A stretch of DNA of 64,000 nt from Phanerochaete sordida (Eukaryota; Basidiomycota; Agaricomycetes; Polyporales; Phanerochaetaceae). Under the pieces are notes generated by a model. It was given only the letters and a program-made list of their open reading frames with translations. It was not told the origin of the DNA and ran no database searches. Shown one piece after another: positions 33,445 through 44,862 of this stretch. The position numbers were made by a program, and so were the translations under genes. Position 1 is the stretch's first letter. Each line of letters opens with the position of its first letter. The DNA lies in the NCBI GenBank assembly GCA_019973155.2, contig BPQB01000026.1:67001-131000 (forward strand), in the 5' to 3' direction.

Positions 33445-35341
33445 ATGGCCCGCTTCCTCGCTGTCCTTCTCCCCCTCGTCCAGGCCGCCGTCGTCCTCGC
33501 CAGCCCAGTGGCGCGCGCGTCGGAGCCGGACCCGTCGCTCGCCAAGTCCGTCACCGTTGCGGGGCAGACCTTCGTTAACAAAGTGGGTAGATTGTTGTCT
33601 TGCTACAGTGCTCGATGCTGAGATGCTCCTTAGGGTTTGGTCGGCTTTGGTTTGATTCCGTCGAACTTCACGGAGTCGACTGGTATGGTCGTAACCTGAA
33701 TGGATTATCGCTAGTGCTGACGTGTTTGATATATATAGGCAACACCCTTGGTGGCATTGGGAGCGCGATTGCCTTGAAGCGTGGCTCGTTCGCTCCTCAG
33801 TCCGATGGCACCTTCACCGGTACTCTGATTGTTCAACCCGACCGTGGCTTCAACGTGTACGCTCCACTCACCCTTTGTTCCTGGCCGCTTGCTCACTCAG
33901 ATACTCAGCGATGGCACGATTGACTATCAGGGGCGCCAACACCAGATCGACTTCGTCCTTAACCCGTACTACAGCACCGCCGACCTGAGCTTCACAGCGG
34001 CGCAGCAGACCCTGCAGGTCACGTACCGCAACACGCTGCTGTACACAGAGCGTTCGCACGGCGTCACTACTGGCCTCGACGCGGGCGGTGTGCGCGACGC
34101 GCAGTCCGACTTCCCGGACAACCCGCTCGCGGACCCGGAGATGCCGATCCCGTCGAAGAAGGACAATCGCCTGACGCTCGACCTCGAGGGCCTCGTGCTG
34201 AACGCCGACGGAACGTACGTCATGGCAATCCCCGCGTTTTGGGTCATTGCTGAACGGACGCGGCAGCTTCTGGGTTAGCGACGAGTACGGTCCCTACGTC
34301 TACCGCTTCGACGCGAACGCGGACCTCCTCCAGACCATCCAGCCCCCAGACGCCATCACGCCCATCACCGACGGCGACCTCGACTTCACGGGCGACAGCG
34401 ACCCCGACACCGGGCGCGCCGGCAACAACGGTACGTCTCTCTACTGCCTCCCGCCGCCGCATGCGCTCACGCCGCGCAGGCTTCGAGTGCCTGACGGTCG
34501 ACGAGGCGACGAGCACGCTCTGGGTGATGCTGCAGTCGGCGACGATCCAGGACGGCGGGAACAAGAAGTCGAACGCGCGCTTCACGCGGCTGCTCGCGTA
34601 CGACATCGCGTCGCCGGACACGGACCGCCCCGCGCTCACCGCGGAGTACGTCGTGCCGCTCCCGCTCGACAGCGACGGGAAGACGCTCGGCGCGAGCGAG
34701 ATCGCGTTCGTCGGCGACGGCCTCTTCCTCGTCCTCGCGCGCGACAGCAACGGGCACGGCGGCGACGACACCACGTCCGAGTACAAGTGAGTGCGGCGCG
34801 GCGCGTGTGCGGCGGCGGCTCACGCGTGCGCCAGGGGCATCGACCTCGTCAACATCGCTGGGGCGACGAACATCGCGGGCTCCAAGTTCGACAGCCACAA
34901 GAACGCCGTGGCGCCCAAGGGCAAGCTCGACAGCAGCGTGACCCCCGCGACCTACACCCAGTTCATCAGCCTTATCGACCCGACCGAGCTTGCGCGCTTC
35001 GGTCTGCACAACGGTGCGTCCGCCGCCACTGACACTCATACAGCGTATATATTCTGACTTTATGTCCAGGCGACCCCTCCTCCGCGACGCTCATCGACGC
35101 GAAGTGGGAGAGCATCGCGCTCGCGCCCGTCGGCGACAGCGCGTTCCCGGACGACTACTTCCTCTTCACTGCGGTGCGTCCCCGTGCTCTCGCCAGAGGC
35201 TGATGATGCTGAGACGCGCGTCTACAGGCGGACAATGACTTCCTGACCACCGACGGTATCTCCCTCGGCCAGACGTACAACGCCGGCGTCGACAACGATA
35301 ACCAGTTCCTGGTCTTCCGTGTCACCATCCCGACCCTTTGA
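33445..35341 (+). CDS. secreted protein with phytase-like esterase domain, copy 2
   Basis: Tandem paralogue of the gene at 30810, same strand and exon plan. The signal peptide is MARFLAVLLPLVQAAVVLA. Shared landmarks are FVNKGLVGFGLIPSNFTEST, GNTLGGIGSAIALKRGSF, TIDYQGRQHQIDFVLNPYY, FWVSDEYGPYVYRFDANAD, GFECLTVDEATSTLWVMLQS, LVLARDSNGHGGDDTTSEY, KWESIALAPVGDSAFPDDYF and DNDNQFLVFRVTIP. The stop is at 35339-35341. Codon use is more GC-rich at third positions than in copy 1, suggesting the pair is not very recent or that this copy is more highly expressed. Extracellular; substrate unknown. Its promoter region carries an 18-base inverted repeat. Confidence 0.9.
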
Positions 35342-35809
35342 GGCCATCGCCGTGGAAGGCCAGGTAGTCACCTGCTATGAGTGCTAAGCCCGCTCGTCTA
35401 CAAAATTGGGATTAACCTTGGGATATAAACTGTATTTATCGTGCACTTGATGCTTCGGAGACACAGTGCAAGCAGCGCATGCGAAGACCAAATTAAGACT
35501 GCGATCTTTCAGATGTAGCAGAGACGATGAGTAGCAGCAGCGCGGCCCCACCTGGTCATATCTGCTGCAACTAGTTCGGCCCTGTAGCCAAGGTGCCACA
35601 TGTAACGTATGGCGGCCCAACTACTCCCTTTCCAGCTTCGGGACCTGCTGTTGGAGGTCTTCTTGAGTGTTCGATTACATTATGATATTCTTCGTGTTTC
35701 CCAATGATGTTACACTTTGATTGTTATTTCCCTTCACATTTCTCCCTGAGCCTTTCCATTATCCAACTGCGAAGACCCGTAGACGAACCCGATGACTACC
35801 AGTCAACAA
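35342..35809. other. gap between convergent genes
   Basis: AT-richer sequence that should hold the 3' ends and polyadenylation signals of the phytase-like gene and the DDR48-like gene. No gene is seen. Confidence 0.5.
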
Positions 35810-36920
35810 TCAGAAGTCGCGACCTGCACATTTTCGTAAGTTCGGACCCAAGCAACCAGCGATAGAAGAGTACATACCGGTGAACTTCTTCAGACCATCG
35901 TGAACGGCGTCGCCGATCTTGTCAGCCGTGTTGCTATCCTGCAGGGACACTCAGCAACAGAACGGCGCGCAGGTAACATGAAGAACCCACTAAGTTGAAG
36001 CCGGCCTTCTGCGCAGCGAACGCGACGCCCTTGTCGGCCCAGTCCCCGCCGCCCGTCGACCCCGCGCCGTAGTTCGAGCCGCCGTAGCCGGGGCCAGCGC
36101 CGCCCGAGCTGTTGCCGCCCGCGGCGCCGTCGTTGCTGCCGTACGAGCTGTCGCCGCGCGCGGTGTTCGACGAGCCGTAGCTGTCGCTGTTGCTTGAGCC
36201 GTACGAGCTGTCGTTGCGGGCGGTGTTCGATGAGCCGTAGCTGTCGTTGTTGCTCGAGCCGTACGAGCTGTCGTTGTTGTTTCCGGACCCGTACGAGTCC
36301 TCGTTGTCGCGGCGGTTCTTCTGGCCGTACGAGTCGTTGTTGCTCGAGCCGTACGAATCGTTGTTGCCGGACCCGTACGAGTCGTTGTTCGACGACTGCT
36401 CGCGGTCGCGGCGGCCGGAGGTGTCGTCGTTTCCGCTGTTGCCCGAGCCGTACGTGTTGCTGCTGCCGTACGAGTCGTCGTTCGAGCGGTCGCGGTTTCC
36501 GCCGCCGTACGAGCTGTCGTTGGTGTTGCCCGAGCCGTACGAGTCGGTGTTGCCGGATCCGTATGAGTCGCCGCGCGACGCGTCGGTGTTGCCGGACCCG
36601 TACGAGTCTCCGCGCGACGCGTCGTTGCGGGCCGAGCCGTACGAGTCGGTGTTACCGGACCCGTACGAGTCTCCGCGCGACGAGTCGTTGCGGGCCGAGC
36701 CGTAGCTGTCGCCGCCCGAGCCGTACGACGCGCTGTTGTCGCTGGAGCCGTACGAGCCGTCGTTCGCGCTGCCGCGCTCTCCGTCTCCGCGGTCGCGGTC
36801 GCGGCGGTTGCTGTCGCCGCCGTACGCGTTGTCGCTGCTTCCGTACGAGTTGCCGCCGCTGTTGTCGTCGTCGCGGTTGCGGCGCGCGCCGTAGCTGTCG
36901 CTGTTGTCGTAGTCGGACAT
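35810..36920 (-). CDS. DDR48-like stress protein with DSYGS repeats
   Basis: A hydrophilic repeat protein resembling yeast Ddr48, a stress- and DNA-damage-induced protein with the same S-Y-G-S-N repeats. ATG at 36920 gives MSDYDNSDSYGARRNRDDD. The first exon (to 35991) holds roughly twenty SYGS units of variable spacing, in forms such as DSYGSGNTD, DSYGSSNND and RNDSSYGSS. Two short introns lead to a non-repetitive C-terminal helix: DWADKGVAFAAQKAGFNL joins DSNTADKIGDAVHDGLKKFT and GRDF-stop at 35810. No signal peptide. The highly polar, glycine- and asparagine-rich sequence suits a disordered hydrophilin. A TATTTAAG box near 37012-37019 on the minus strand precedes a C-rich leader, consistent with strong expression. 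Confidence 0.8.
36190..36900. repeat. tandem imperfect coding repeats (DSYGS units)
   Basis: The coding strand repeats a unit with the core GAC-TCG-TACGG-TCC, seen on the plus strand as CCGTACGAGTC every 24-48 bases. Units are imperfect and of unequal length. Such arrays expand and contract easily. Confidence 0.8.
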
Positions 36921-38183
36921 AGTGTGCGGTGGGGGTGGGGCGGCGAGTGCGGGGTGCGCGGGAAGCGGGGGGCGGCGGGGTGGTGGGCTCCCAGGACGTC
37001 CGTGCGCGCCCTTAAATACCTCCGTGCGGGACGTCACCGCGGACGATAAGCACGTTTGCAGGCAGGCACGCACCGTCCGGTGCTGGGAAGACCGTTGAGC
37101 CCTGCAGAGCCTGTGCGGTGGCGGCCGTTTAGCCATATGCAGGCTCGCGGGCTGGCCCCATGACCGCCAGGCACGGATGCGCGCGGACCCACGCCGGCGG
37201 AGGCGCGTCCCGACGCAGGCCTGCGGACGCCACAAGTCGCCGGGGGAGGTCGCCCTAGAGCAAGACGGCGATGCTGACTCACCGCATACGTGGCCCGCTG
37301 TGGGCGCACACCGTGCGCGGGGCATCTCGGGAGGCGACGAGGCCGCGGCGGCACAACGGTTCGACCCCAGGCCTCAGGCACACGCCCGTGGCGGTATTGC
37401 GAGATCCGTGCATGAACAGAGGACGCCAATAGAGACCAATTTGCACGGGCGTGAATTCGCCCTGTCTCGGCCGAGGCTGTCCTCCGCAAGTACGCCACCA
37501 CGGAGGATCTTCTGGTTTCTTCCGGAAGTCGTAGGCGGTGCTGGCATTAGACCTAGATAGGGACGCAAAATGCGAGGACTCTAGTTAGCACAAGGGGATC
37601 AGACGCAGCATGCGTATGTGCGTGCTAGGGGCGGTGTTGCGGCCAGGGTTGACAGTTCTTCGAGAGCTGGTATCCCTGCATTCCAGGATAGGAAGATAGC
37701 AAGTTGGCCAAGGGTCCAAGACGCCACGTCGCACAGAGAAAGTAGCACACTCGGTCGTTGGTATGGGTAGTGGTGGTGTGAGACAAGGTACTCTGCCGCA
37801 GCAGACGCCGTTGCTGTCTCTCCCTGTTTCCTCACCACAGATGCACACACGGGACTCTTGACCATAGAATAATCACCTTCTCCAGGTTGACGAGCGTATT
37901 GTAGATGTGTTCTTGCTCAAGATAATCGGAGTACTCTTGGCCTCCGTTGTTTACGAGTCCTGTTAGCCCGTACGTCTCCGTCAATATTGTTACCCTATCA
38001 CCGCAGCTTCCAACTTTCGGGATCTATGCGACGTCCTCTATATGCATTGCTTTTCGTACTGACTGCGTTGAAATGCTGTGACTCGGCTTGAGACGGTCTG
38101 TGCAACGTTGCGCAACATAGATAACGTGGACATAACAACGCCTGGTACGTCACATCCGCGTCATGCGGCCTGTAAATGGTCGA
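36921..38183. other. promoter of DDR48-like gene and 1 kb with no gene seen
   Basis: The first 100 bases are the leader and TATTTAAG box of the DDR48-like gene. The rest, to 38183, has open frames on both strands with no domain or splice support. I see nothing else in it. Confidence 0.45.
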
Positions 38184-38190
38184 TATAAAA
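38184..38190 (+). promoter_or_regulatory. TATA box before the short gene at 38260
   Basis: TATAAAA sits 70 bases before the ATG at 38260. Because this box lies just inside the frame opened by the earlier ATG at 38176, it argues for the later start. Confidence 0.5.
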
Positions 38191-38259
38191 TCGAAAGCAG
38201 ATCATGAGAAGGACCAAGACGGCGATCCAGCTCAATCGTCTTCTTCCCCCTCGACCAGC

Positions 38260-38589
38260 ATGGAAGCTACCCAGCCACAGGCAGAGATCTCCCAGCAGGA
38301 GCCCGCTCAGGGGGCACAAACGAGGGAGTCGGAGCCCCCTATCACTTCAGAAGGTGAGCTGAGTTGCAGACCGTCTGCATTTCTGCGCCAGTTGACTTCG
38401 TCTGTCTCCAGCTTCTGAGTCTTCTGAAAGCACAGCCGAGGTGCTGCCCAACTGCCTTTTGGGAGAGCAGTTCTCTTATACCTACGACCAAGGTCTTCAA
38501 CAGTGGGTCGTAAAGCGGGTGCGTACGACAACAGTGAGGCCACCATTCGATGCGTTCGCTAATCAGCATTGCTACAGGATGGGTCATGA
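38260..38589 (+). CDS. small hypothetical protein, about 70 residues
   Basis: Three exons (to 38353, 38412-38518, 38578-38589) encode a short acidic protein. With ATG at 38260 (AGCATGG) it is 70 residues; with the upstream in-frame ATG at 38176 it would be 98. The N-terminal part is Gln/Glu-rich (ATQPQAEISQQEPAQGAQTR). A more ordered end follows: LLGEQFSYTYDQGLQQWVVK, then RDGS-stop. The YTYDQxxQQWVVK ending looks like a conserved short motif, but I cannot name the family. No signal peptide. Exons join in phase with standard borders, which supports a real gene. Confidence 0.55.
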
Positions 38590-39114
38590 GCTGGCTACAG
38601 CAGATTATTGACGAGGACGTGCCGCTGATACGCATGGATACATGTACACAGAGTTGGCCGACTCATTATATCTTCTGGACTTGGATCTTCAATGATCTGC
38701 AACGGGTTCATCGTCTCCGGTATCTGCAGCTTTCAGGGAGTTTTCATCTTGATTTTGTGCTAGAAGAAATGCCTCGGCGAACTTCACAAAGCCGTAAGAA
38801 TACAAGCTTGGACGATTTGTTCGCATTTTTGAGGTAGAGCCCAGCCCCACGGCCAGTCAACTCGTCAGAGGGAAAGCGTGTACTGAAGATATTTGAAGAG
38901 CTCATGGACTGCCTTAGCCACGAACCCGGGAGCCAGAGCGTGCTGGTGGGCGAGCGTAGCTCTGGCTCTCGACTCTCGAGCGCGTTCGCCCCTGAGAGTG
39001 ACCCCGGTCACGCGCTACGTAACGCGTCAACCCGCGGCGTAACGCGGCTCATTGTCACGTCGAGCGTCGTGCCTCCCGCCCCCACCGCCGTCCCCAATCC
39101 TCTATCCGCCGACG
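38590..39114. other. intergenic, upstream of RAD17
   Basis: No supported gene. An open frame at 38550-38837 looks like leftover 3' sequence. The end of the stretch is the RAD17 promoter and leader. Confidence 0.45.
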
Positions 39115-41722
39115 ATGCCGCCGCAGCCGTCGGGCTCGCAGCGGAACCAAAAGAACGCGCGCAAGGCGTCGCGCGTGAGCACGCTGCGGCTCGACGCGCC
39201 GGGCCCGCCCGCGAAGAAGCAGAAGCTCATGCCCGTGTCCACCGTGAGTCTTGCCCCGCGCGGTCTGCGTCGCGGACGACGTTGATTGAGGGCAGCGCGC
39301 AGTTTGGCGTGATGCCGATGGCTGGCCTCGGAACCAGCAGCCAGGCGAGCGCGCGGCCTGCGGCGCAGAGCCAGGGCTCGAAGAAGGGCAAGGAGAAGGC
39401 GCTGGAGGTCATTGAGATTGAGGATGATGTTGAGGAGCGCGTCAGGGCTGTGCCATTGCAGGACGATAGGATGTGGGTGGACGCGTACGAGCCGACGACT
39501 CCGGTGCGTAGATGCGTCGCTTCCGCTTTCTAGCGTTGACGCCACAGACAAAGGCGGACCTCGCGGTGCATGACCGCAAAGTCCGGGATGTACGGCAATG
39601 GATCCTGGAAGCACTGGAATCAGAGAAGCTGCGTAAATACCGAGTGCGTATGCTATGCATTTATCTCCGCATGTATGCTGACCCTTGGTAGCGAATACTC
39701 GCACTTACGGGCCCCGCGGGCACGGCAAAGACCGCAACCCTACGCGTTCTCTCACGCGAGATGGACTTTGACATTCTCGAATGGCGGAACTCCTCAGACG
39801 ATGTCTACCATGAGCGAGAAGACTTCGGTGCGTATATACCCAACATTCTGCGCCTACGTTGCGACCGAGACTCGTCCTCAGACCCAAACCACGACGTGGA
39901 GTACGAAGGACTGTCCGAGAAGTTCCACAAGTTCCTCACGCGCGCTGCGCAATGCCCACCTCTATTCCCATCGCAGTCTACCTCAGCAGCTCCATCATCG
40001 TCCCAAGCACTTCGGCCAACACTAACACTAACAACCTACGCTCCTCCGAAACGGAGGCGGCAGGTTATCCTCCTGGAGGACCTTCCAAATGTCCTGCACC
40101 CCGGGACACAACGCTCTTTCCACACCTCCCTTGAATCAATCGTGAATTCAACATCATCAGCCAACCCTATACCCGTGATCATTATCGTCAGCTCTGCCGG
40201 CGTCCGCGGCGAGAATCCCGAGGACGACAGCGCAAGAAGTTGGAGGACCAAGGATTCAGTGGACATCCGGATGGTGGTGCCTCCTTCGCTCTGGGGAGGA
40301 CCTTACGTGACACATATCGCGTAAGTGGCGTCCTCGCTCTCTTCTTGCACGATCTATAATGCTCCCTGCCGTCTCATGTCCAGGTTCAACGCGATTGCTC
40401 CTACGTACATGCGCCCAGCGCTGGAGTCTATGCTTGCCAGACATTTTAAGAAGCCGACGTTGTCCCTCAAGTCGAAGGGAAGAGGAGCGGCGAACGCCAG
40501 CATCAAAGAGATGCTAGACCTCGTCATTGAGACCTCCAATGGAGACATTCGGAGCGCAATGATGGCGCTGCAGGTCGCGTGTACGGACCCCTCCCTCATC
40601 TCGTCTCTCTCAGGCAAGAAGGCGGCGAAGGGCGGCAAGAGCAGCAGAGCGTTGCTCGAAGCCGTCACCCGGAGAGAGCAGAGCCTAGCCCTGTTCCATC
40701 TGTTAGGCAAGGTCTTGTACAACAAGCGTGCGTTCTGCATGTCCATCTTGCGCCGTGCGTCTCGTTGACCGGTGGGCAATGCTATAGGCAAAGGCGACGC
40801 GCCGTCGGCGAGCATGTCTAAGGCCGACGCCGAGAAGGAACGCGTCTCGGATCGGATGCTCAAAGATCCGCCGTCCCTGCCTTCCTTTCTGCAGGAGCAC
40901 GATAGGAGGGCAAGTCGGGTCAATATCGAGGTAGACCTTCAGCGCCGCTACCGAGTCCTGCGAGTGCTCACCACGTCCTAGACGCTCTATGCGGATACAC
41001 CGATAGACAGCTCGCTGCTGTCGTTGTACATCCACCAAAACTACACGCAATATTGTAACACGCTCGAAGAGTGTGCCGGCGTCGCCGAGTGGCTCAGCTT
41101 CGTTGACGGGAACGGGGGCGAGACAGTGAGTCCCGCCGCGGCTGGCCGTGATATCGCACTATGCTGACCTGCACGCGCCCAGATCGCGAACACGAACCCG
41201 ACGCGCTTCCACCTCATCACGCTCGGCACGCTGCACGCGCTCCCGACGCCCGTCCCGCGCAGAGGCCAGCGCAACTACAAGCCCGAGTTCTTCGACTTCC
41301 TGCGCAAGCAGCGCGAGGCGGAGGAGAACGTCGCGGAGACGCTCGGCTGGCTCCGGCAGGTGCGGCCCCAGTCACCCTTCCACTCTTCTCCGTTCCTCAC
41401 GAAATCGCAGAGCGAGGCGTCGGCAGGCGGCTGGACGGCGCGCGACGTCGCGCTCGAGCTGCCTGCGCTGCTGAAGGCGATGGACCTCCGGCCGGCGCCG
41501 GCGCACGCTGCGCGCGCGCGGCCGCCGCAGGGGCACAGGACGTTCTCGAGCATGCGCTGGGTGTACGGCGCGGGCAGCGCGGCGCAGCTCGCGGACGAGG
41601 CGGACGAGGTGCCGGTCGAGGACGCTGCGGAGGACGTGGGTGCTCCTGAGGATGCGCCGCTGGTGGTGAAGGAGAGCGTGACCGGGGGCTGGCTGGAGGA
41701 GGATGATATCGAGGATTTTTAG
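39115..41722 (+). CDS. RAD17: checkpoint clamp loader Rad17 (Rad24-like)
   Basis: Rad17 replaces the large RFC subunit in the nuclear complex that loads the 9-1-1 clamp at damaged DNA. ATG at 39115 gives MPPQPSGSQRNQKNARKASR, a basic tail, followed by an acidic stretch (VIEIEDDVEERV) and the family box MWVDAYEPTT-KADLAVHDRK. The ATPase has Walker A LTGPAGTAKTATLRVL and Walker B RRRQVILLEDLPNVL. Later segments are NPIPVIIIVSSAGVRGEN, FNAIAPTYMRPALESMLARH, and IETSNGDIRSAMMALQVAC, typical of AAA lid regions in RFC-like proteins. The C-terminus is acidic and ends EEDDIEDF at 41722. Several short introns. In Walker A the residue before Lys is Ala rather than Gly. The last codons were copied to 44839-44862. 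Confidence 0.9.
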
Positions 41723-42337
41723 GGTGCGTTATTTAGTGTGATCTGCGTAGGCTGGCTGGTGTGATGTATCTTGGAATGTACGTGTCCTTCCGCTTGATGT
41801 TACCTGGAATGTTGACCATAAGCGTGCTAGGTCTGCTATCATATACATGTCATTATAATCCCGGAACTCGAGGACGCGAGGCATCGAATCCTGAGGCGAC
41901 AGGAAAAGGTATGGGAACCGGACTGGCGTCCATGCTACGCCACCTTGGTGTTGTGCGATCAAGGCGGAAATCCTCGACAGTCGACTTGTTCCCCGTACAT
42001 GAGGCAATTCTAAGCGAGGTCGCTAGTACGGCAGACGATTACAGGCAGCTAGCAAGATGCTCTAATTGTAGACTGCAATGCTCGAACTGGCTTCGGGAGT
42101 AATGCGCTCGGTGAGCCAAATGACGTTTTTCGCGTTCATCCTCGCCTGACCTCAGGTCAAAATCCCTTCAAGTTGCTATCTGTGAGCTCCAGCTGGCACT
42201 TGTACATGATGTCTCGAATCGAGGCATCAAGTACGCGGACCTTGAGCGGCTTCGCGTACATAAAACCCAGGCTGACGCGGAGTTCATTTCTTGCAATTTG
42301 CTCTGAGTGGGCTCGCATCGACAGCCGTTCGACAACC
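41723..42337. other. spacer inside duplication unit A, with GNAT1 promoter
   Basis: Non-coding; its counterpart is 44863-45383. Near its end CATAAAA at 42259-42265 is a TATA-like box for GNAT copy 1. Confidence 0.55.
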
Positions 42338-43383
42338 ATGGCGACGCCGTCGGAGAGCCTGAAGTTTGAGCGCGTCCTGACGCCGGACGGTGCGTCTCTT
42401 AACCCTCGTGTAGCGACCCTTCGCTGACTCGCGGTTGCAGCGGCCTTTGTCGCAGATGCAGCGCAGATTTTCGTCTCGGCCATGCAGAACGGCGCGCTCT
42501 CATTTGGTTCTCCGCCGATTTCTCATTCTGATGCGTTGGTCCATAGATCCACTCGCATACGCGTTGACGGGCACGGACCTCTCCCTGCTGCCCTCGCTCA
42601 TCACGATCATGCTAGATGGATACCTGCTTGGACCAGACGAGGGCGAAGCGTATGCGGCGCGCGATGCGAATGGCGTGCTCGTGGGGTTTCTTGTTTTCTC
42701 GCTGCCTGGCAAGCTGCTGTTCGCGACGTACGTCACCTTGATTTTCTCCGACTGAAAGGGAATAGCTGATGAAATACTCTGTAGAGAAGCCTCGAGAGCT
42801 TGGGGTTTCGATGAATACGTTGCGAAGCTCTCTCCTGAAGGGCAGCAGTTTTTCTTGGGCATGGTAGGTTACTGGTCGTCATACGCTCTCAGACCCTGAC
42901 GCCCGGCGGCAGATGCCCAAACTTCCTCCCCATCCTAACGAGGCCGACGAGGTATGCTCATGAACTTCCCAGCTTGCTCACTTTCTGACTCCGCATTCTA
43001 GTTTGAACGTTCCGCCTACTGGTGCAGCTTTGCTTTTGTCCGTGCGGACTACCAGCGCAGGGGCGTCGGGAAGGCGCTGTTCGCTCCGAGCTTCGAACGA
43101 GTGAGTCTCTCATGCTGCCCATCGTAGACTCGCTCACGGGTGCGCTGCATGCTAGGCACGTGAACTGCAGGCGAAGAAGATGGGGCTGATCACCATAGAT
43201 CCAGCGAACGTATGCGTCCTTGTCATGAGGTATCGTTGCGATGACTATGTGCTGACAGAATGCTTTGAGCAGCATTCGTTTTACAAAGCCCTCGGCTTCG
43301 GGCTCGCCGACCACGGAATGTGCAAGTCTCCGTGGAACGAGTTCGACATATGGACCTTCGGCAAGGACGTCGGCGCTGCCTAA
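42338..43383 (+). CDS. GNAT N-acetyltransferase, copy 1
   Basis: A many-intron gene for a GCN5-related N-acetyltransferase of about 220 residues, which would transfer acetyl from acetyl-CoA to an unknown amine. ATG at 42338 starts MATPSESLKFERVLTPD. Exons then give AAFVADAAQIFVSAMQN, DPLAYALTGTDLSLLPSLI, EGEAYAARDANGVLVGFLVF and AWGFDEYVAKLSPEGQQFF. The acetyl-CoA motif A is SFAFVRADYQRRGVGKALF (Q-x-x-G-x-G), followed by KKMGLITIDPAN and motif B HSFYKALGFGLADHGMCKS, ending PWNEFDIWTFGKDVGAA. Soluble, no targeting signal. It is one of four intact relatives in the window and is nearly duplicated in copy 3 (45384). Confidence 0.9.
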
Positions 43384-43691
43384 GACTGCGTGGCCGAAGA
43401 CTGCTCACATCTAAGACACCAGCACGCCATTCGGTAATTGGGTGCTCCCTTTTGACCGTTTGTATTGTATCTGAGCGCTGAGCCAATCCGACGCGTCTAC
43501 TGTTATGGAGCCTCGTACAGTGTGCCGTTCTCGTGACACCTCTGCAGAGGGCCCGGTGAACGTGCACGCACAAATTGGGTGTCTGGCATACTATTTCATT
43601 CCATCTCTGCCTATTTCTAGCATCTCCTGCCGGCGACACTCTCACGACGCTCCGATCCGTTCGCGAGTACGCGCTTTCGTGCCGTGTCTGC

Positions 43692-43699
43692 TATTTAAG
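43692..43699 (+). promoter_or_regulatory. TATA-like box of GNAT copy 2
   Basis: TATTTAAG lies about 38 bases before the start codon at 43730. Confidence 0.45.
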
Positions 43700-43729
43700 T
43701 GGCCTGCCCTGGCCCCGCAGGTGCCCCCA

Positions 43730-44766
43730 ATGGCTCCGCTGCACCTCACGTTCGAGCGCGTCCTAGAAGCGGACAGTGAGTACTTCGTGATCCTAGTCCC
43801 ATTTACGCTTACTCACTCCAGGGAATCACCAGCGGCGTTCATCGAGGCCGCCGTGCAAGTCTTTCTTTCCGTCATGCATAACGGTGCGCTTGGCCTCCGC
43901 CCTGCCCAGAACTCTCCTTGACGGTGCACAGATCCGATGGGCGTTGCGTTGACGGGCGGTGAATACACGCTGATGCCAGCATTGTTGCGAGCGATGCTTG
44001 GTGGACTTGTCCTTGCACCGGGTGTCGGCGAGGCGTACGCTGCCCGCGAAGAGGAGGGACGCCTGGTCGGGTTTCTGGCGTTCTCGAACCCGGGGGAGCT
44101 GATGTTCTACTCGTGAGTCACAGTCGTGTGGATACCTACGAAAGCTAAATTTTCGGATGTCAGAGAAGAGTCCCGGGCTCAGGGATATTACGAGTATGCA
44201 AATATGCTCCCACCTGAGGCAAGAGAATACTTCTTGAAGGTTCGTCAGAGCAGCCTTTTTCGCGCAAGCTTGGTGCTGATCAGTGGTGTAGACCACATCG
44301 TTTCCTCCGGTCCTAGACGATGAGATGAAGGTGAGCTCTTCGTGTTCCGTAGGACATTTGGGGGTGACAGAGTCGACCGACGTGCGGCAGATCGAGCGCC
44401 AGGCCTACCGCTGCAACTTCGCCTTTGTCCGTGCGGAATACCAGGGTAAAGGGGTGGCCAAGGGAATGTTCAACCTCGCTTTCCAAAGAGTGCGTCCGCC
44501 GTGCCTATGCTACATTTTCTTGTAGTGAAACTCACGGGAACCATAGGCCGTTGAACTGGGCGCTGAAAAAGTTGCGACGATTACCATCAATCCTATTAAC
44601 GTACGCTTGCGTTTCGTTCTGCGCAGCAGAGTTGCGCTTGACTGTCGCGCAGGTCCCTATCTACAAGGCCCTGGGCTTCACGCTCAAGGGACAGAAACGC
44701 ATCAAGTCTCCGTGGAGCGAGTGGGACAGATGGTTCTTCGTGAGGGAGATGCAGGAGACTACTTGA
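43730..44766 (+). CDS. GNAT N-acetyltransferase, copy 2
   Basis: A paralogue of the gene at 42338 with the same exon plan. ATG at 43730 starts MAPLHLTFERVLEAD. Later exons give SPAAFIEAAVQVFLSVMHN, DPMGVALTGGEYTLMPALL, GEAYAAREEEGRLVGFLAF and YEYANMLPPEAREYFLK. Motif A is NFAFVRAEYQGKGVAKGMF (Q-x-x-G-x-A), then EKVATITINPINVPIYKALG and KSPWSEWDRWFFVREMQETT. It is the most diverged of the three local copies and lies between duplication units A and B, so it predates or lies outside that event. The middle exon between the EYFLK segment and the RQAYRCN-type region is the least certain. Substrate unknown. Confidence 0.87.
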
Positions 44767-44838
44767 CTGCCTACTTGGATCAAGCCGAAGTCAGGAACTT
44801 CGTCACTGTCAGCGGCGCACTCTGCGCAGGCGCTCGAA

Positions 44839-44862
44839 AGGATTATATCGAGGATTTTTAGG
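44839..44862 (+). pseudogene. relic of the RAD17 last codons
   Basis: GGATTATATCGAGGATTTTT plus AG repeats the last codons and stop of RAD17 (one base differs from 41701-41723). It marks the left edge of duplication unit B and has no upstream RAD17 sequence. Confidence 0.8.

Larger units (their letters stand above)
41700..43642 (+). repeat. segmental duplication, unit A (source)
   Basis: From GGAT-ATATCGAGGATTTTTAG (the last RAD17 codons) to CATCTCCTGCCGG, this 1.9 kb unit aligns with 44839-46687. It includes the RAD17 stop region, 600 bases of spacer, the whole first GNAT gene and its 3' flank. Because unit A is continuous with the intact RAD17 gene, it is the likely source. Confidence 0.85.

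Noticed and set aside
33445..35341. Large antisense and alternate frames over the second phytase-like gene.
   Set aside because: They consist of Arg/Val/Ala runs caused by high third-position GC; the spliced plus frame carries all conserved motifs.
36190..36900. DSYGS repeats as a repeat-containing RiPP precursor.
   Set aside because: There is no signal peptide and no regular Kex2 spacing; the repeats fit DDR48-type proteins.
36194..36922. Plus-strand Arg/Cys/Ser-rich frame of 242 residues.
   Set aside because: It is the complement of the DSYGS repeat array and has no independent support.
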